DNA of 64,000 bases from assembly GCA_963678705.1 (NCBI GenBank), contig OY783209.1, positions 5,146,001 through 5,210,000 of the forward strand, in the 5' to 3' direction. Numbering within the stretch: the stretch's first letter is position 1; the number at the start of each line of letters is the position of its first letter. A program made the translations under genes and the position numbers. Shown in pieces: positions 1 through 11,170 of the stretch. Below the pieces are notes generated by a model. That model did not search any database, had not been told where the DNA came from, and saw nothing but the letters and a program-made list of their open reading frames with translations. Source of the DNA: Panorpa germanica (Eukaryota > Arthropoda > Insecta > Mecoptera > Panorpidae).

Positions 1-432
1 TATAAGCAAAGAAGAAGAGAAGTTTGAAGCAAAATGAGCGGCTTGGACGCGATAAGGTTAATAACACGGATAGTGGAGAAGGATACTGAGGGAAAAACAA
101 GAAAGACACGAAATAGTTAAATGAGCATAGGTAGACGAGAGAGAAAGGACGATGATTGAGTATGTAGTAGTGCAAAATATGAGGGAATGAGTAGCAACAG
201 CCGGAGCACATGAGGAGTGGATGTAAGAGAAAAATGGGAAGTGAAATGAGCGTGTAACAACAGTCACTAGGAAAGAGGAATGAAGATGGATGACTGAAAT
301 AAGAAGAAGGCGTTGATAAAAAGAAGATAAAAAAAGAATTGTGTATTAGTCATAGCTTACGCAAATTGTGTAAATTAGGTAAAGATATAATGAAGATTGT
401 AGAAGGTGAAGGCATACAAGTACATTTTATAC
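1..432 (-). other. Intron 4 of the second unit of gene 1, purine-rich
   Basis: This stretch lies downstream of the exon at 433-543, whose donor is GTATAA. Positions 1-330 are strongly GA-rich on the plus strand and resemble the matching intron of gene 2 (6267-6896), for example at the shared AGCAAAGAAGAAGAG near positions 5 and 6505. No coding exon is seen. The two remaining exons of gene 1 should lie just outside the window. Confidence 0.6.
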
Positions 433-3400
433 CTTTGTGGGAAAACCTGGCCTAATGTTTTGTTTTACACTTTGCACGTGTTCTACAGCATGGCTGGGTA
501 CGTTGACATAATGCATCTCCTTAACAAAGAAATTAAAGGCCCCCTGCAACATAACTTTGTGTGAAATATGGTAGTTCTTAACACATTATGGAAGAACCTA
601 TTGTACTACATAAGTGTCTTTACCTGTGCAGCAAACATCAGCTTCTTCATGACGTCACTATTTTGTTTTCTCACATGTCCTAGTTCAATATTACTCATAT
701 CTACAACAGCGACAATATCACTGGTGTAGTCATAACGCATCCTCAAGTCAAATTCCATAAACATAAGTTTCAAGTAATTGTCATTGTCAAATAAATCGGA
801 ATTCTTTAAAAACTTGCAAACCAGGACTCGTTCTCCAGCTGGTGTAAGTGGATACGTGTACGCCAATATTCTAAAATAAATAATGTGCCAAAAGAGTAAA
901 AAAGGCCCTAATTTATTTACATGTTACAACACTTACCCTGCATCTGCAGCATGTCTTAATTCTGGCAGCAAAGGATCTCTGTTCGCAAATATTTCCGGGG
1001 CAAATGTCTTCAAGGTATAGTACAGATCGAGACCATTCTTGGTGTTTTCAAGGTTACCTCTATTAACAACAAATAGTCTTTCCACGTGATCAGGATCTAC
1101 ATGAAGAAATTCGATCAATAATCATTAAAATATGAAGATGATATCGTTAAGAAACTTTGTAACACAAATATGTCGTTCAATTTAGCAAAAATTTTACCTG
1201 GTATGATGTTAGGTAAATGTGGCTGGTCGACAAACCACTTGGTGATAATCAGCAGAGCTTTATCAATATCTGCTGGCGTCAAGTTCAGTTTCTTCAGAGT
1301 TGCCTGCTTTAACTCAGGTGTTATTTCGATCAATTTACGGATATTTTGAGATCTCATGCTGTATGGTAAAATATCTACAAATTTACACAACAATTTTTTC
1401 ATTGAATGTAACAATTTATAGCATATAAGAATTTAGGCTGGAACTTACTGGAAAGCTTTTCCATTGGATATATTTGTCCAGTTCTCTTGGTCTCGTCTGT
1501 TTTATATTGGTCTCGGTCCAAAAACCAACTGCGAAGTTCTTTCGCTTTTGTCCACCAACTGTCTAAAATTTTATTTTGAAATCTTAAAATATTTCTACCG
1601 ATGACGCTTATGTTACTACAACTACCTTAACTAACTGTATACATACTTTGAATTTCTATGGTTGATTTTTGGGTTCCTCCAAAATCTTTAGGTAAATATT
1701 TCTTATCAATGACCTTGTGCAGAGATGCCATATCAGAATGAATCCACACCTGATAATTTAATCAAATTGGTTATTTATATCATTACTTAATTAGCGAAAT
1801 TATTTTTTAAATGCGTTCAAAACTTCATAAACAAAAATGCAAATGAATTTAAAATAAAATACAATATAAAATGTCTCTCAACAAGAGCTGAAATGAAACG
1901 TTACTTACATCTCGATATTGTGAAGGTTTCAATGTCGATTTCATACAATAAATAAAATCATTAGCAAGAGGATTAGCATATACGAAGTGGAAACGTAATT
2001 TAAATAAGTAGTTGAACTGTAAGAGTAGAAGCATAATTTAAATTAGTCAGGGGTAAAATCTGTAACGGTACTTATAAGAGAAATGCAGAAGAGATCATTA
2101 CATAAGGTTAGATAACATTGTTAACGTTGTTTAATAGAATCTGTTTAATGATTATATCGTCTTCAGTGTACGCCTTAGTTGCGGTCACATTAATAACTCA
2201 ACAAAATCTTAGACTAATTTAACAATCACATTTTCTTTTATATTACCTGAGCTACAATGTTGATCGTCTTCACTAATTCTTTAGTGAGTACATTTTCATG
2301 TTGTTTTGAAAAGTGTGTTAAGTCAAATATGGCGATGAATTCATTAGAATAGTCATGTTGAGCTAACAAATCGTGGATCATCAGCATCCGTTTGAAAGCG
2401 TCAATAATATCGTAATTTTCGTTATCGATGAATTTCGAACATTGTATACGCCCACCAGCTTCAGTCAAATTGGGCATGATGGCGAATGATCTACAAGAAA
2501 TATACCAACAAATTTAATATTTATGGAGCAGCATTTTTGTAAAGAGCTATTATGTAGGTTATCATATTATCTACAACTTTTATTACTAACTTTTTGTTGT
2601 AGCTTTTATAACAAGAAAGTTGTAATCGTCGATTTTTAAATGTTGACGAATTGATGTTAATAAATGTGTATTGGCGTGTCTATTTTATTAAATATCTAAA
2701 TATTGACGGAGATATAGCAATTAAAAATTTGAATTGTAGTTTTAGCGCTAGAAATGGTCGGCCATATTTGTATGACGTGAAATGCATTTTAACGTCAGTT
2801 ATTTGTTGAGTAGGTCAGTGCTGTGGTAGTGTTCTGTAGCTGTTGGTAGTCGAAATAATCAAGTAAAATCAAAGAATAATAAGTTTGTATTCTATTTAAT
2901 CCTGCTAAGCCAGACATAATATTGAAATTTTATTATTCCTTCAAATAGCTGTAAATAATATTTGATATTTTGATATATAAATACATATAGCAGAGATTTA
3001 TGAGCTGTAAGGTTGGTAACCTTACACAAGGATTGTGATGTCACATGCACTTGGAATGTGTACAACGGTGAATCCCTTTAATAATTCAAGAGACAAAATG
3101 ACTTTTTTAATTGTTAATATCTCTTAACATATATGGAATTAAATAATTGAACATTTGAGGTTCTAGTAACCCACTTTATCAATATATAAGTACACTCTTA
3201 TAGAAATTAAGACATAGGACACAATCCCATTTAGATAAAATATTTTTACATGATTAAAAAGAGAATTGCTGCCTACTTAAAATGATTATTTTTAACGATG
3301 GATTTTCATGGCTGTAAATATATTTTTTTTAATTTAAAAAACACTTTTTTATTACTTATTAAGGCTTTGAATACCTACAAAAAGTTTTCAGCATCCTGCA

Positions 3401-3976
3401 ATTCAGGGTACAACGGATCCCTGTCTAAGAAGAATTCAGGGTAAGTGGGGGCCACACTATAGTACAAGTCTAAACATTGCTTAACACGTTCTAAGTCTCC
3501 CTCATTACTAATGTATAGCTTCTCTACATATTTAGGATCTGTGAACAAAATATTACATCGTATGAAAGTAAAAAATCATCAATACTACATGTACAAAGAG
3601 TAGGGTTAAATAGAGGCCCACTAAAACTTAAATTAAAATAAAGCTAGGAATTAGTATAAATTGGAAGTGAATCCATAGTCAACTGAAGTTCGCTCTAACA
3701 AACTCCATTTCTATTTCGTTGTGAATTCTATTGGAAATAAGTTAGTAAAATGCGAATTGATATAAAGAATTAGTAATCAAAATTGAATGAGACAAAAATA
3801 TTAAAATAAAATTGAATACCTGGTGTAATCTTTGGCAAGTACGGCTCTGTCTTAAACCATTCATTAATTGAGACAATGGCGTCATCAATTTCCTTCTTCG
3901 TAATGTTCAATTCTTGACGAGCATGATCAAGCAATTCTGGTCTAATTTCTATAAAATCCGATAGTGCATTCGACAT
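433..3976 (-). CDS. Gene 1: two-domain CRAL-TRIO protein, 3' end outside window
   Basis: Ten exons are visible: 3820-3976, 3379-3538, 2247-2490, 1909-2016, 1647-1749, 1449-1562 (first CRAL-TRIO unit), then 1198-1374, 937-1096, 624-870, 433-543 (second unit). The last two exons lie before position 1. The first unit starts MSNALSDFIEIRPELLDH and carries the LPKDFGGTQKSI motif of Sec14-type folds. Its sixth exon has no stop in the usual place. It ends MEKLS at a GTAAGT donor, and a 74-bp intron leads in phase to the next unit (NILPYSMRSQNIRKLIEI). The visible coding length is 1581 nt, 527 codons, with no break. Expected role: soluble carrier of small hydrophobic ligands, here with two binding domains. 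Alternative: two genes 74 bp apart, the second starting at the ATG at 1357. The spacing and the phase match make fusion much more likely. It is a close tandem copy of gene 2. Confidence 0.82.
1375..1448 (-). other. 74-bp linker intron joining the two units of gene 1
   Basis: On the minus strand the donor is CTTTCCA/GTAAGTTC and the acceptor TTTGTAG/ATATTTTACC. The phase is 1 on both sides, the same phase as the other phase-1 introns of the family. Without splicing, exon 6 would run about a dozen codons further to a TGA. The homologous junction in gene 2 is at 7838-7915. Confidence 0.75.
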
Positions 3977-4667
3977 TTTTAAAATTTTATGTTTGTAACT
4001 GAAAAAAACATAATTATAATAAGTAAAGAATTAATTAGAGAAAATTTGAGAGTTGTTGAACGACAATCTTAGATAAACCCTTAAGGTAAGCGTTGACAGG
4101 TTCTCATCGGACGGTCTGTATAAACATGGTGGCAAAGGGAAACGGGAGGAGCGGTGTACACAATGATTGCTACGATTATTAGTGTTATTGGTAAGGGTTA
4201 ACGGAACGTTTATTGCAACTGTCCAAAAATACAAATAATAGATAAAAGTAGAAATGAAATAAATTATGAAACAATTCTAAAACTCCTAATTTATATGCAA
4301 TTATTAAAACACCTTCGTTCTTCTGAAGGAATTGGGCAACTATCGTTTAGCCAAAGCTATCAGGCGAAGTTAAATAAATAGAAAAAAAGTGTTTCTTACC
4401 TTGGAGTGGCAATAAGAAGCCTAATTCAGAAAATATAAGCCGTTGTAAAATTGCCTGATATTATCACTGAAATAGTTACAAAATAGGAGCTACAGCTGTA
4501 AGATACAACTGCGGTGCAATTAATATAATATGTATATAGAATAAGATAATAAGTTATGATAGAAGTATCATTTGACCTTTACACTCGTGCTCAATTGCGA
4601 TATCTGATAAATATATGCCAAATAAACATAACCTTTTATTTATAAATAGATCAAAAAAATTATTAGA

Positions 4668-5255
4668 TTATTATTATTATTAATTGTTTATTGTTCGCCT
4701 TTCGGCTTTACAATCTACATTCTTAATACATTTCATATACTTCAACTTACAATTAAATTTACATTATTCTCAGCTTATTTATTCTCCTGTTTTTTCTTTC
4801 CTTCTTACTATTCCCGCCATCCACCTCTTTCCTTCACTGCCTCCCTTTAATAGCTGGCCAATATTCCTTTCGCTCGCTACTTTTTCCTTACACTCAAACT
4901 TAATGTGCTCCAGTGTTTCGTCCTCCGCTCCGCACACTCTACACTTTCTTTCCTCACTCTTTTCCCAGTATCTGTTTCCTTTTCCTCATTTCCCAATCTA
5001 AACCTTGCTGTTCTTCTTATGTGTTTTATGTCTTTTTCTATAAGGTACTGAGGCACATTATTTTCCCATAACCTTTTATATCTTTTATTGTAGTTACTTT
5101 TTTCTATTTTTCCCATTCTCTCCTGCTGTTGTATCTCCTTATCCCTTCTCCTTAGCTCATCTTCCACACTTGCGCCTTCTTCTCTTCTCCTCTCTGCCTC
5201 CTCGGTCGCCATTCCATTCCTTTCAAAGTACTCCTTTCTCTTTTTTAAACCTCCT
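4668..5255 (-). mobile_element. 3' fragment of a second non-LTR retrotransposon family
   Basis: On the minus strand it encodes in broken frames RFRLGNEE and a zinc motif CRVCGAEDETLEHIKFEC, typical of the end of LINE ORF2, and finishes with a TTGTAAAGCCGAAAGGCGAA tail and (TAA)n. It is close to the copy at 50217-50768 but lacks about 220 bp before the 3' tail. Degenerate. Confidence 0.8.
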
Positions 5256-5379
5256 CCCCCCCATTCTTTATGCTATCCTCTCTTATTATCTTTAAAATTT
5301 TGCTTTCCGCTCTGGTCAATTTCTCCTCGAAAAAAATTATTAAATATTTTTTTTAATTGTAAACAAAGTTTTAATTGAC

Positions 5380-5565
5380 GACATAGTGGCTCAGAGCGTT
5401 CATGCTTGATGCTAGATAACTGTGTCTTTGGGTTCGATCGATTGGGTTTGGTTCTTGTCAAAGTTTCACAAATATCAGAACTTATTAGGCAGTGGTGTAA
5501 TAACATATACGAGGCAACGACAGAATAAAAAATTCCAATAATAGTAGGAGGTTGTCGGTGAAGGA
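5380..5565 (+). mobile_element. tRNA-derived SINE
   Basis: It has an A-box-like TAGTGGCTCAGAGCG at the start and a B-box-like GGGTTCGATCGATT about 45 bp later, followed by a body with TTAGGCAGTGGTGTAATAAC. Parts of the body recur at 27465-27560 and 63018-63070, and the head recurs near 9988-10050. Confidence 0.55.
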
Positions 5566-5965
5566 CTAAATATCGTAAGTAGTTCGAGGTAATATAAATA
5601 TATTTGAAAAAAATTAGTTTTAATTAGAATTGAGATTGTATTATTATTTGTACATTGCAAAGTATTAGGAAAAACAAATAAATATATGCTTATTGACCCA
5701 ATTAACACATTTATGTATATTTTCCAATAAAAACACTGTACAGATTACTATAGATACAGATACTATAAATAATTAATATTACATTTCATATGCTTTATAT
5801 AGCATTTACATTTTTAAATATACGAGTATAATAAAAAAATAATTATATGCAGTAGATATTTCGTGTATTAGATTTGTGTATAAAATGCAACTTAGTAATC
5901 CTAATATTACTTTTAAATATACATTTTACTGGTACAAGTTACATAACTGCTACATATTCAGCACG

Positions 5966-8900
5966 TTACAGCTTATGGAGAATATCTAACACTGACTTGT
6001 CGACTCTCTTGCTTTCATCGACGATGTGTTTGTCTTCTTTCAAGAAAAATTCACGCATTTCGATTAATTCATCATACCACTTCTCTGTAAAATAGTTATT
6101 ATAAATATAAATGGTAATTTAATACAATAGTACTTGGTAGTTAGGATTCTGATTAAAACTTACGATGCATTTCAGCAATTGATGAAAGATCTCCACCGAA
6201 GTCAGATGGTAGAACGGACTTCGGAATCGATTTGTAAACTGTTGTCATGTTGTCAGTGACATATACCTAAATGAAAACATTCGGGTAACGTTAGTTAATT
6301 GAATATTCTCCAGAGAGCAAGACCAAACAAAAAGAGAAGAAGAGATGCAGGTGAAGCTGAGAGCATGGACTAAGTAAGAGACGAAAGGTGAAAAAGAGAT
6401 GAGAAAATAGGGTATATGAAAGTGTAGATGGAAAGAGAAATTTGGACAAGATATGAGAGATGAAAAGAGGAAGAAACCAGATGTTTCGGAGCGGAAAGGT
6501 TTAAGCAAAGAAGAAGAGCAGTGTTAAAATAGAATAAGCAAAAGAGAAGATAAGAAGAAGACGAGATACTTACATGCACAGAAGCAGGAGGAAGAGGAAC
6601 ACCGGTGAAACAAAGAACACATGAGGAGCGAATGTAAGTAGGAAGTAAGAAAAGAAGAAAACAAGAAAGAACAGTCGCTAGTAAAGAGACAGAGCGAGGG
6701 AGAAGGATGATTGAAATAAGTAGAGTGCGTAAATAAAGCGAAGTAAGAAAGAAGGAGAAAAGAGCAAGGCGAAGGATGAAAGCGAAGGAGAAATGAAGCT
6801 TAAAGTTTGTGTAAATTAAGTCAAAGTTTTAGTTTATATGATAAGAAATAAATTGAAATGGAGATTGTAAAACCAGAAGAGAAAACAATTTTATACCTTT
6901 GTAGGAAAATCTGGCTTAATGTTTTGTTTTACGCTTTGCACGTATTCTAGAGCGTGGCTGGGTGCATTTACATAATGTATTTCTTTAACATAGAAATTGA
7001 AGGCTCCCTGTAACATAATTTTGTGTAAAATATGGTAGGTCTTCTATATAAATTAAATGCAATATTTAAGAACTCACTGTACTGAATAAATATGTTTAAA
7101 TTCTCTTTACCTGTGCAGCAAACATCAACTTCTTCATGGCGTCATTGTTCTGTTTTTTCATATGTCCTAGTTCAATATTGGCTATATCTACAACTATGAC
7201 AATATCACTTGTGTAGTCATAACGCATTCTCAAGTCAAATTCCATAAACATCAGTTTCAAGAAATTGTCATTGTGGAACAAATCGGAATTTTTTAAAAAC
7301 TTGCAAACCAGGACTCGTTCTCCAGCTGGTGTAAGTGGATACGTGTATGCCAATATTCTAAAAGAAATAACGTGTGGTAGATGCCGAAAGGATAAAAAAG
7401 GTAATAATTGATTTACATGCTGCAACACTTACAACCCATCTGCAGCATGTCTTAACTCTGGCAGCAAGGGATCCCTGTTCGCAAATATTTCCGGGGCAAA
7501 TGTCTTCAAGGTATAGTACAGATCGAGACCATTCTTGGTGTTTTCAATGTTACCTCTATTAACAACAAATAGTCTTTCCACGTGATCGGGATCTACATTA
7601 AGAAATTCGATCAATAATCAATAAAACATGAAGATCTTATAAATTTAGCAAAAGTTTTACCTGGGATGATATCAGGTAAATGCGGCTGGTCGACGAACCA
7701 CTTGGTGATGATCAACAGAGCTTTGTCAATATCTGCTTGTGTTAAGTTCAGTTTCTTCAGAGTTGCCTGTTTTAACTCAGGTGTAATCTCGATCAATTTG
7801 TGAATATTTTTAGATGTCATTTTATATGGCAAAATATCTACAAAATTACATAAGAATTTTTCATTACATTTAACAATTTATAGTGTATAATCATTTTGGA
7901 ATATTTCACACTCACTAGAAAGTTTTTCCATTGGCAATTTTCCAATTCTCTTGCTCTCGTCTGTTTTATATTGGTCTCGTTGCAGAAACCAACTGCGAAA
8001 CTCTTTCGCTTTTGTCCACCAACTGTCTATAATATTATTTGGAAATCTTCAAGTTTTTATTTTGTTATTTAAGATTATAAAAGGTAACAACAGGTATTTT
8101 TACGTTAGAGATTACATGGTCATTTGCGCGAGAAAATAGAGACTGGATAATACTTAATTTGGTGGTGCTGATGATTAAGTACACCGGCGGGAATTCCCGG
8201 AAAATATTTTAAAATCATTTTTCAGTTTTTTTAACCTCCACAGTCCTTAATATCGTCTTCGGTGGCCCGTTTCATATATATAGTTATGACAAATATTACT
8301 ACTATTGTAGTAAACACAGTTACGTGTCTTTAAAGTTATTTACCAATAATCTATTACCACTACTACCTTAACTAACTGTATACGTACTTTCAATTTCTAT
8401 GATTGATTTTTGGGTTCCTCCAAAATCTTTAGGTAAATATTTCTTATCAATGACCTTGTGCAGAGATGCCATATCAGAATGAATCCAGACCTGGAATAAT
8501 TAAAACATTTTTATCATCTTTAATTAATAAGATTATTTTCTAAATTCGTTAAATAATTTATAAATATTGATGACAAATTTTAATCAAAAATAAAAATATT
8601 ATTATTATCGTTGATTAAAATGTTTAGAAAATAATGAAACATTACTTACATCTCGATATTGTGCAGGTCTCAAGGTCGACTTCAAGTAATGAATAAAATC
8701 ATTAGCAAGAGGATTAGCATAGACGAAATGAAAGTGTAATTTAAATAAGTAGTTGAACTGTAAGAATAGAAGCATAGTTAAAATTTGTCAGGGGCAGAAT
8801 CTGTAACGGTACTTTTAAAAGAAATTACTCTCTAATTGATAGTTTGATCATTACATATGATCAAATTAAATAATTAACGTTGTTTAATAGAGTATGTTCA

Positions 8901-10387
8901 AAGATTGTATCGACTTCAGTGTGATTTCAATCACATTTTTCATTTATTTACTATTAACTTTTACCTGTGCAACAAAGCTGATGATCTTGAGGAATTCTTT
9001 AGTTAGTATCTTCTTGTGTTCCTTTGAAAAGTGTGTTAAATCAAATATGGCGTTGAATTCATTAGAAAAGTCATTTTGAGCTAATAAATCAAGAACCATC
9101 ATCATTCGTTTGAAAGTGGCGGATACATCATAATGTTGGTTCTCGATGAAGTTCATGCATTGTATACGCCCACCATTTTCAGTCAAATTAGGCATAACGG
9201 CGCATGAACTACAACAAATATAACAACAATTTATTAATCAGTTTTTTGTTTATTAAGAAAACTATATACTTTCACAAGGAAAACTAAAAGACTTCTTTTG
9301 TAGATTATAATATTATCACATATGAATTCATTACACATTTAAGATATATTTCTGCTTATAACTTTCTTATTATAAAAGTAACAACAAAAAGTTGTAAATA
9401 AAAGATGTAGACAATATTATGATCTATAAAAAAGCTCTTAATAAATTTTTTGTGGACGTCTTAGTTTTTAAGTTAAACAATTATCTTTTTTCCTTCCATC
9501 TATAAATATAAAACATAAAAAATAATGAAACTTAAAATGAATAAGGAACACAAATGAAATGCAATTAATCACAATGATATGAAATTTAATGATTTATGAC
9601 AGAAGAATGTAATGCTTAATTGCACAGACATTAAAATAAAATAATAATAAAACTCAAAATACACTGTCCGTTTCTATTTTCGACGGATTTCCATGACTAT
9701 AAATAATTTTTGTAAACACTTATTTCTAATTCATGACTTATAAAGGTTTCTTAATACTTACAAAACGTTTTCGACATTCTGCAATTCAGGGAGCAACGGA
9801 TCCCTGTTGGAGAAGAGCTCTGGGTACTTGCTTCCCAAACTGTAGTACAAGTCTAAACTTTGTTTAACGCGTTCCAAATTTCCTTTATTATAAATGTATT
9901 GCTTCTCTACATATTTTGGATCTGTGGAGAAAACACTTCATTGAATGTATGAAAAAAAAAATATCATCTATAATTAAAAAAGTTTATAAAGAGTGGCCGA
10001 GAGCGTTGATGCTTGATACCAGATGACTGTGTCTGGTTTGGTTGTGTATAGAATTATAAGGCTTTAAGAATAAATGGTGAATTCATTATTAATTGAAGTT
10101 CGTTCTGACGAACTCCATTTCTATTTTAATGTAAATTCCATTGGAAAAAACGCAGTTTACTTGCGGATTGTTATAAAGAATTAGGAATCAAAATGGAATG
10201 GAATAAAAATATTAAAATAAAATAAAATACCTGGTGTAATCTTTGGCAAGTACGGCTCTGTCTTAAACCATTCATTAATTGTGACAATGGCGTCCTCGAT
10301 TTCCTTCTTCGTGATGTTAAATTTTTGACGAGCGCGATCAATCAAATCTGGTCTAATTTCTATAAAATCCGATAGTGCATTCGACAT
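5966..10387 (-). CDS. Gene 2: complete two-domain CRAL-TRIO protein, about 599 aa
   Basis: Twelve exons: 10231-10387, 9762-9921, 8965-9208, 8650-8757, 8388-8490, 7916-8026 (unit one); 7661-7837, 7433-7592, 7111-7357, 6897-7007, 6164-6266, 5966-6084 (unit two). The total is 1800 nt, exactly 600 codons with the stop. Unit one begins MSNALSDFIEIRPDLIDR and its exon 5 holds LPKDFGGTQKSI. Instead of stopping, exon 6 ends MEKLS at a GTGAGT donor. A 78-bp intron ending TTTTGTAG joins it in phase to NILPYKMTSKNIHKLIEI. Unit two has YPLTPAGERVLVCKF, IHYVNAPSHA and LPSDFGGDLSSI, and stops after DILHKL. Each unit has the helical CRAL-TRIO-N part (exons 1-2) and the lipid-binding lobe (exons 3-6). Known for the family: cytosolic transport of retinoids, tocopherols and similar molecules. 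The ligand here is unknown. The alternative is two separate genes, the second starting at the ATG at 7820. Confidence 0.85.
7838..7915 (-). other. 78-bp linker intron joining the two units of gene 2
   Basis: On the minus strand the donor is CTTTCTA/GTGAGTG and the acceptor TTTTGTAG/ATATTTTGCC, phase 1. The joined codon is A/AT (Asn), giving KLSNILPYKM. The size fits other short introns of the cluster. The space is too small for a terminator plus a promoter. Confidence 0.75.
9988..10050 (+). mobile_element. SINE head fragment in intron 1 of gene 2
   Basis: GAGTGGCCGAGAGCG, then GATGCTTGATACCAGATGAC and TGTGTCTGGTTTGGTT match the head of the SINE at 5380-5470. The B box is lost. The corresponding intron of gene 1 appears to lack it, so it inserted after or during the duplication. 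Confidence 0.5.
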
Positions 10388-11170
10388 GTTTTTGACTTTA
10401 AATTTGCAACTAAAAAAATAACATAATTTAAAATAATGTTTTTCCTTTTGTGTCAATCGAATTAAGATTCAGAGAAGAACTTAAGGTAACTCTAAGACTT
10501 CTAATGTTAACGAGTACTCTTAGAAAGTTACAAAACAGCAGTCTGTAGTTCAAAATGGATTACTACATACCTGCTGTGGATCAAGATAAATCTGCGGTGC
10601 AACTAAAATAAAATGTTGAAATATTTTATTATTTCAGTGTTAATTTTAAAACAATCTTAAAATATTATGCAATTATTTGACCCTTGACCTCTTGCTTAAT
10701 TGCAATATCTCTTAAATATATCCGTGATAAACGTAACCTTTCGTTGAAAAAATAGATTAAAAAATCATAAGATATTTGTGTTAATTGTAAAAACATTTTT
10801 AATTAGAATTGATATTGTATATTTACTCGTACATTGCAAAATATTGTAAGCTATTAAACAAAACAAATAAACATAGAAAAAGACGCTTATGTATGTTTTA
10901 CAAAAGTAAAACTGTTTGTACAGGCCAAATAGTTATCCATAAATTACGTCACACAAATTTCATAAATTTTTCTCACTCATTTGAATAAAACAATTTTTTT
11001 TCGTTGTTTCTCCAAGTCGACTTATGAGTTCTACCTACCTCTTGTCACATCTTGTTACATTGTGGACTCCCTTTTACTTTTCTGTGTGACGTAATTAATG
11101 GATTTACATTTTGTGGTTAATGGATAAGGATTAAGTAATGATTAACAAAATACAGTAACATCAAAGTGTA
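10388..11170. promoter_or_regulatory. Upstream region of gene 2 with candidate leader exon
   Basis: Near 10571-10605 the minus strand reads TTGCACCGCAGATTTATC and then CCACAGCAG/GTATGTAG, a good donor, suggesting a 5' leader exon for gene 2. Part of it is conserved upstream of gene 1 (about 4490-4525). The rest is AT-rich without coding signal. Confidence 0.4.

Larger units (their letters stand above)
3977..5965. other. Gap between genes 1 and 2, with LINE and SINE insertions
   Basis: Positions 3977-4665 resemble the region upstream of gene 2 (10388-10790), including the shared CTGCGGTGCAA (about 4509 and 10601) and TTGACC blocks, so this is the gene 1 promoter region. The similarity breaks at about 4666 and resumes near 5615 with TAATTAGAATTGA. 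Between these points lie a LINE fragment and a SINE. No coding gene is supported. Confidence 0.55.

Noticed and set aside
1198-1357. A separate gene starting at the ATG at 1357 (and likewise at 7820)
   Set aside because: The preceding unit has no stop, there is a consensus donor, and the 74-78 bp gap has matching phase and an acceptor; too little room for a terminator and promoter. Kept as an alternative in the gene entries.
4877-5212. 112-codon minus-strand ORF as a possible gene
   Set aside because: It is a frame-shifted end of a LINE ORF2 (RFRLGNEE and a broken zinc motif) shared with the copy at 50217.
6245-6579. Minus-strand ORFs rich in Ser, Phe and Leu opposite the GA-rich intron of gene 2
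   Set aside because: They are complements of a purine-rich intronic tract (CT-rich on the coding side), not conserved protein.
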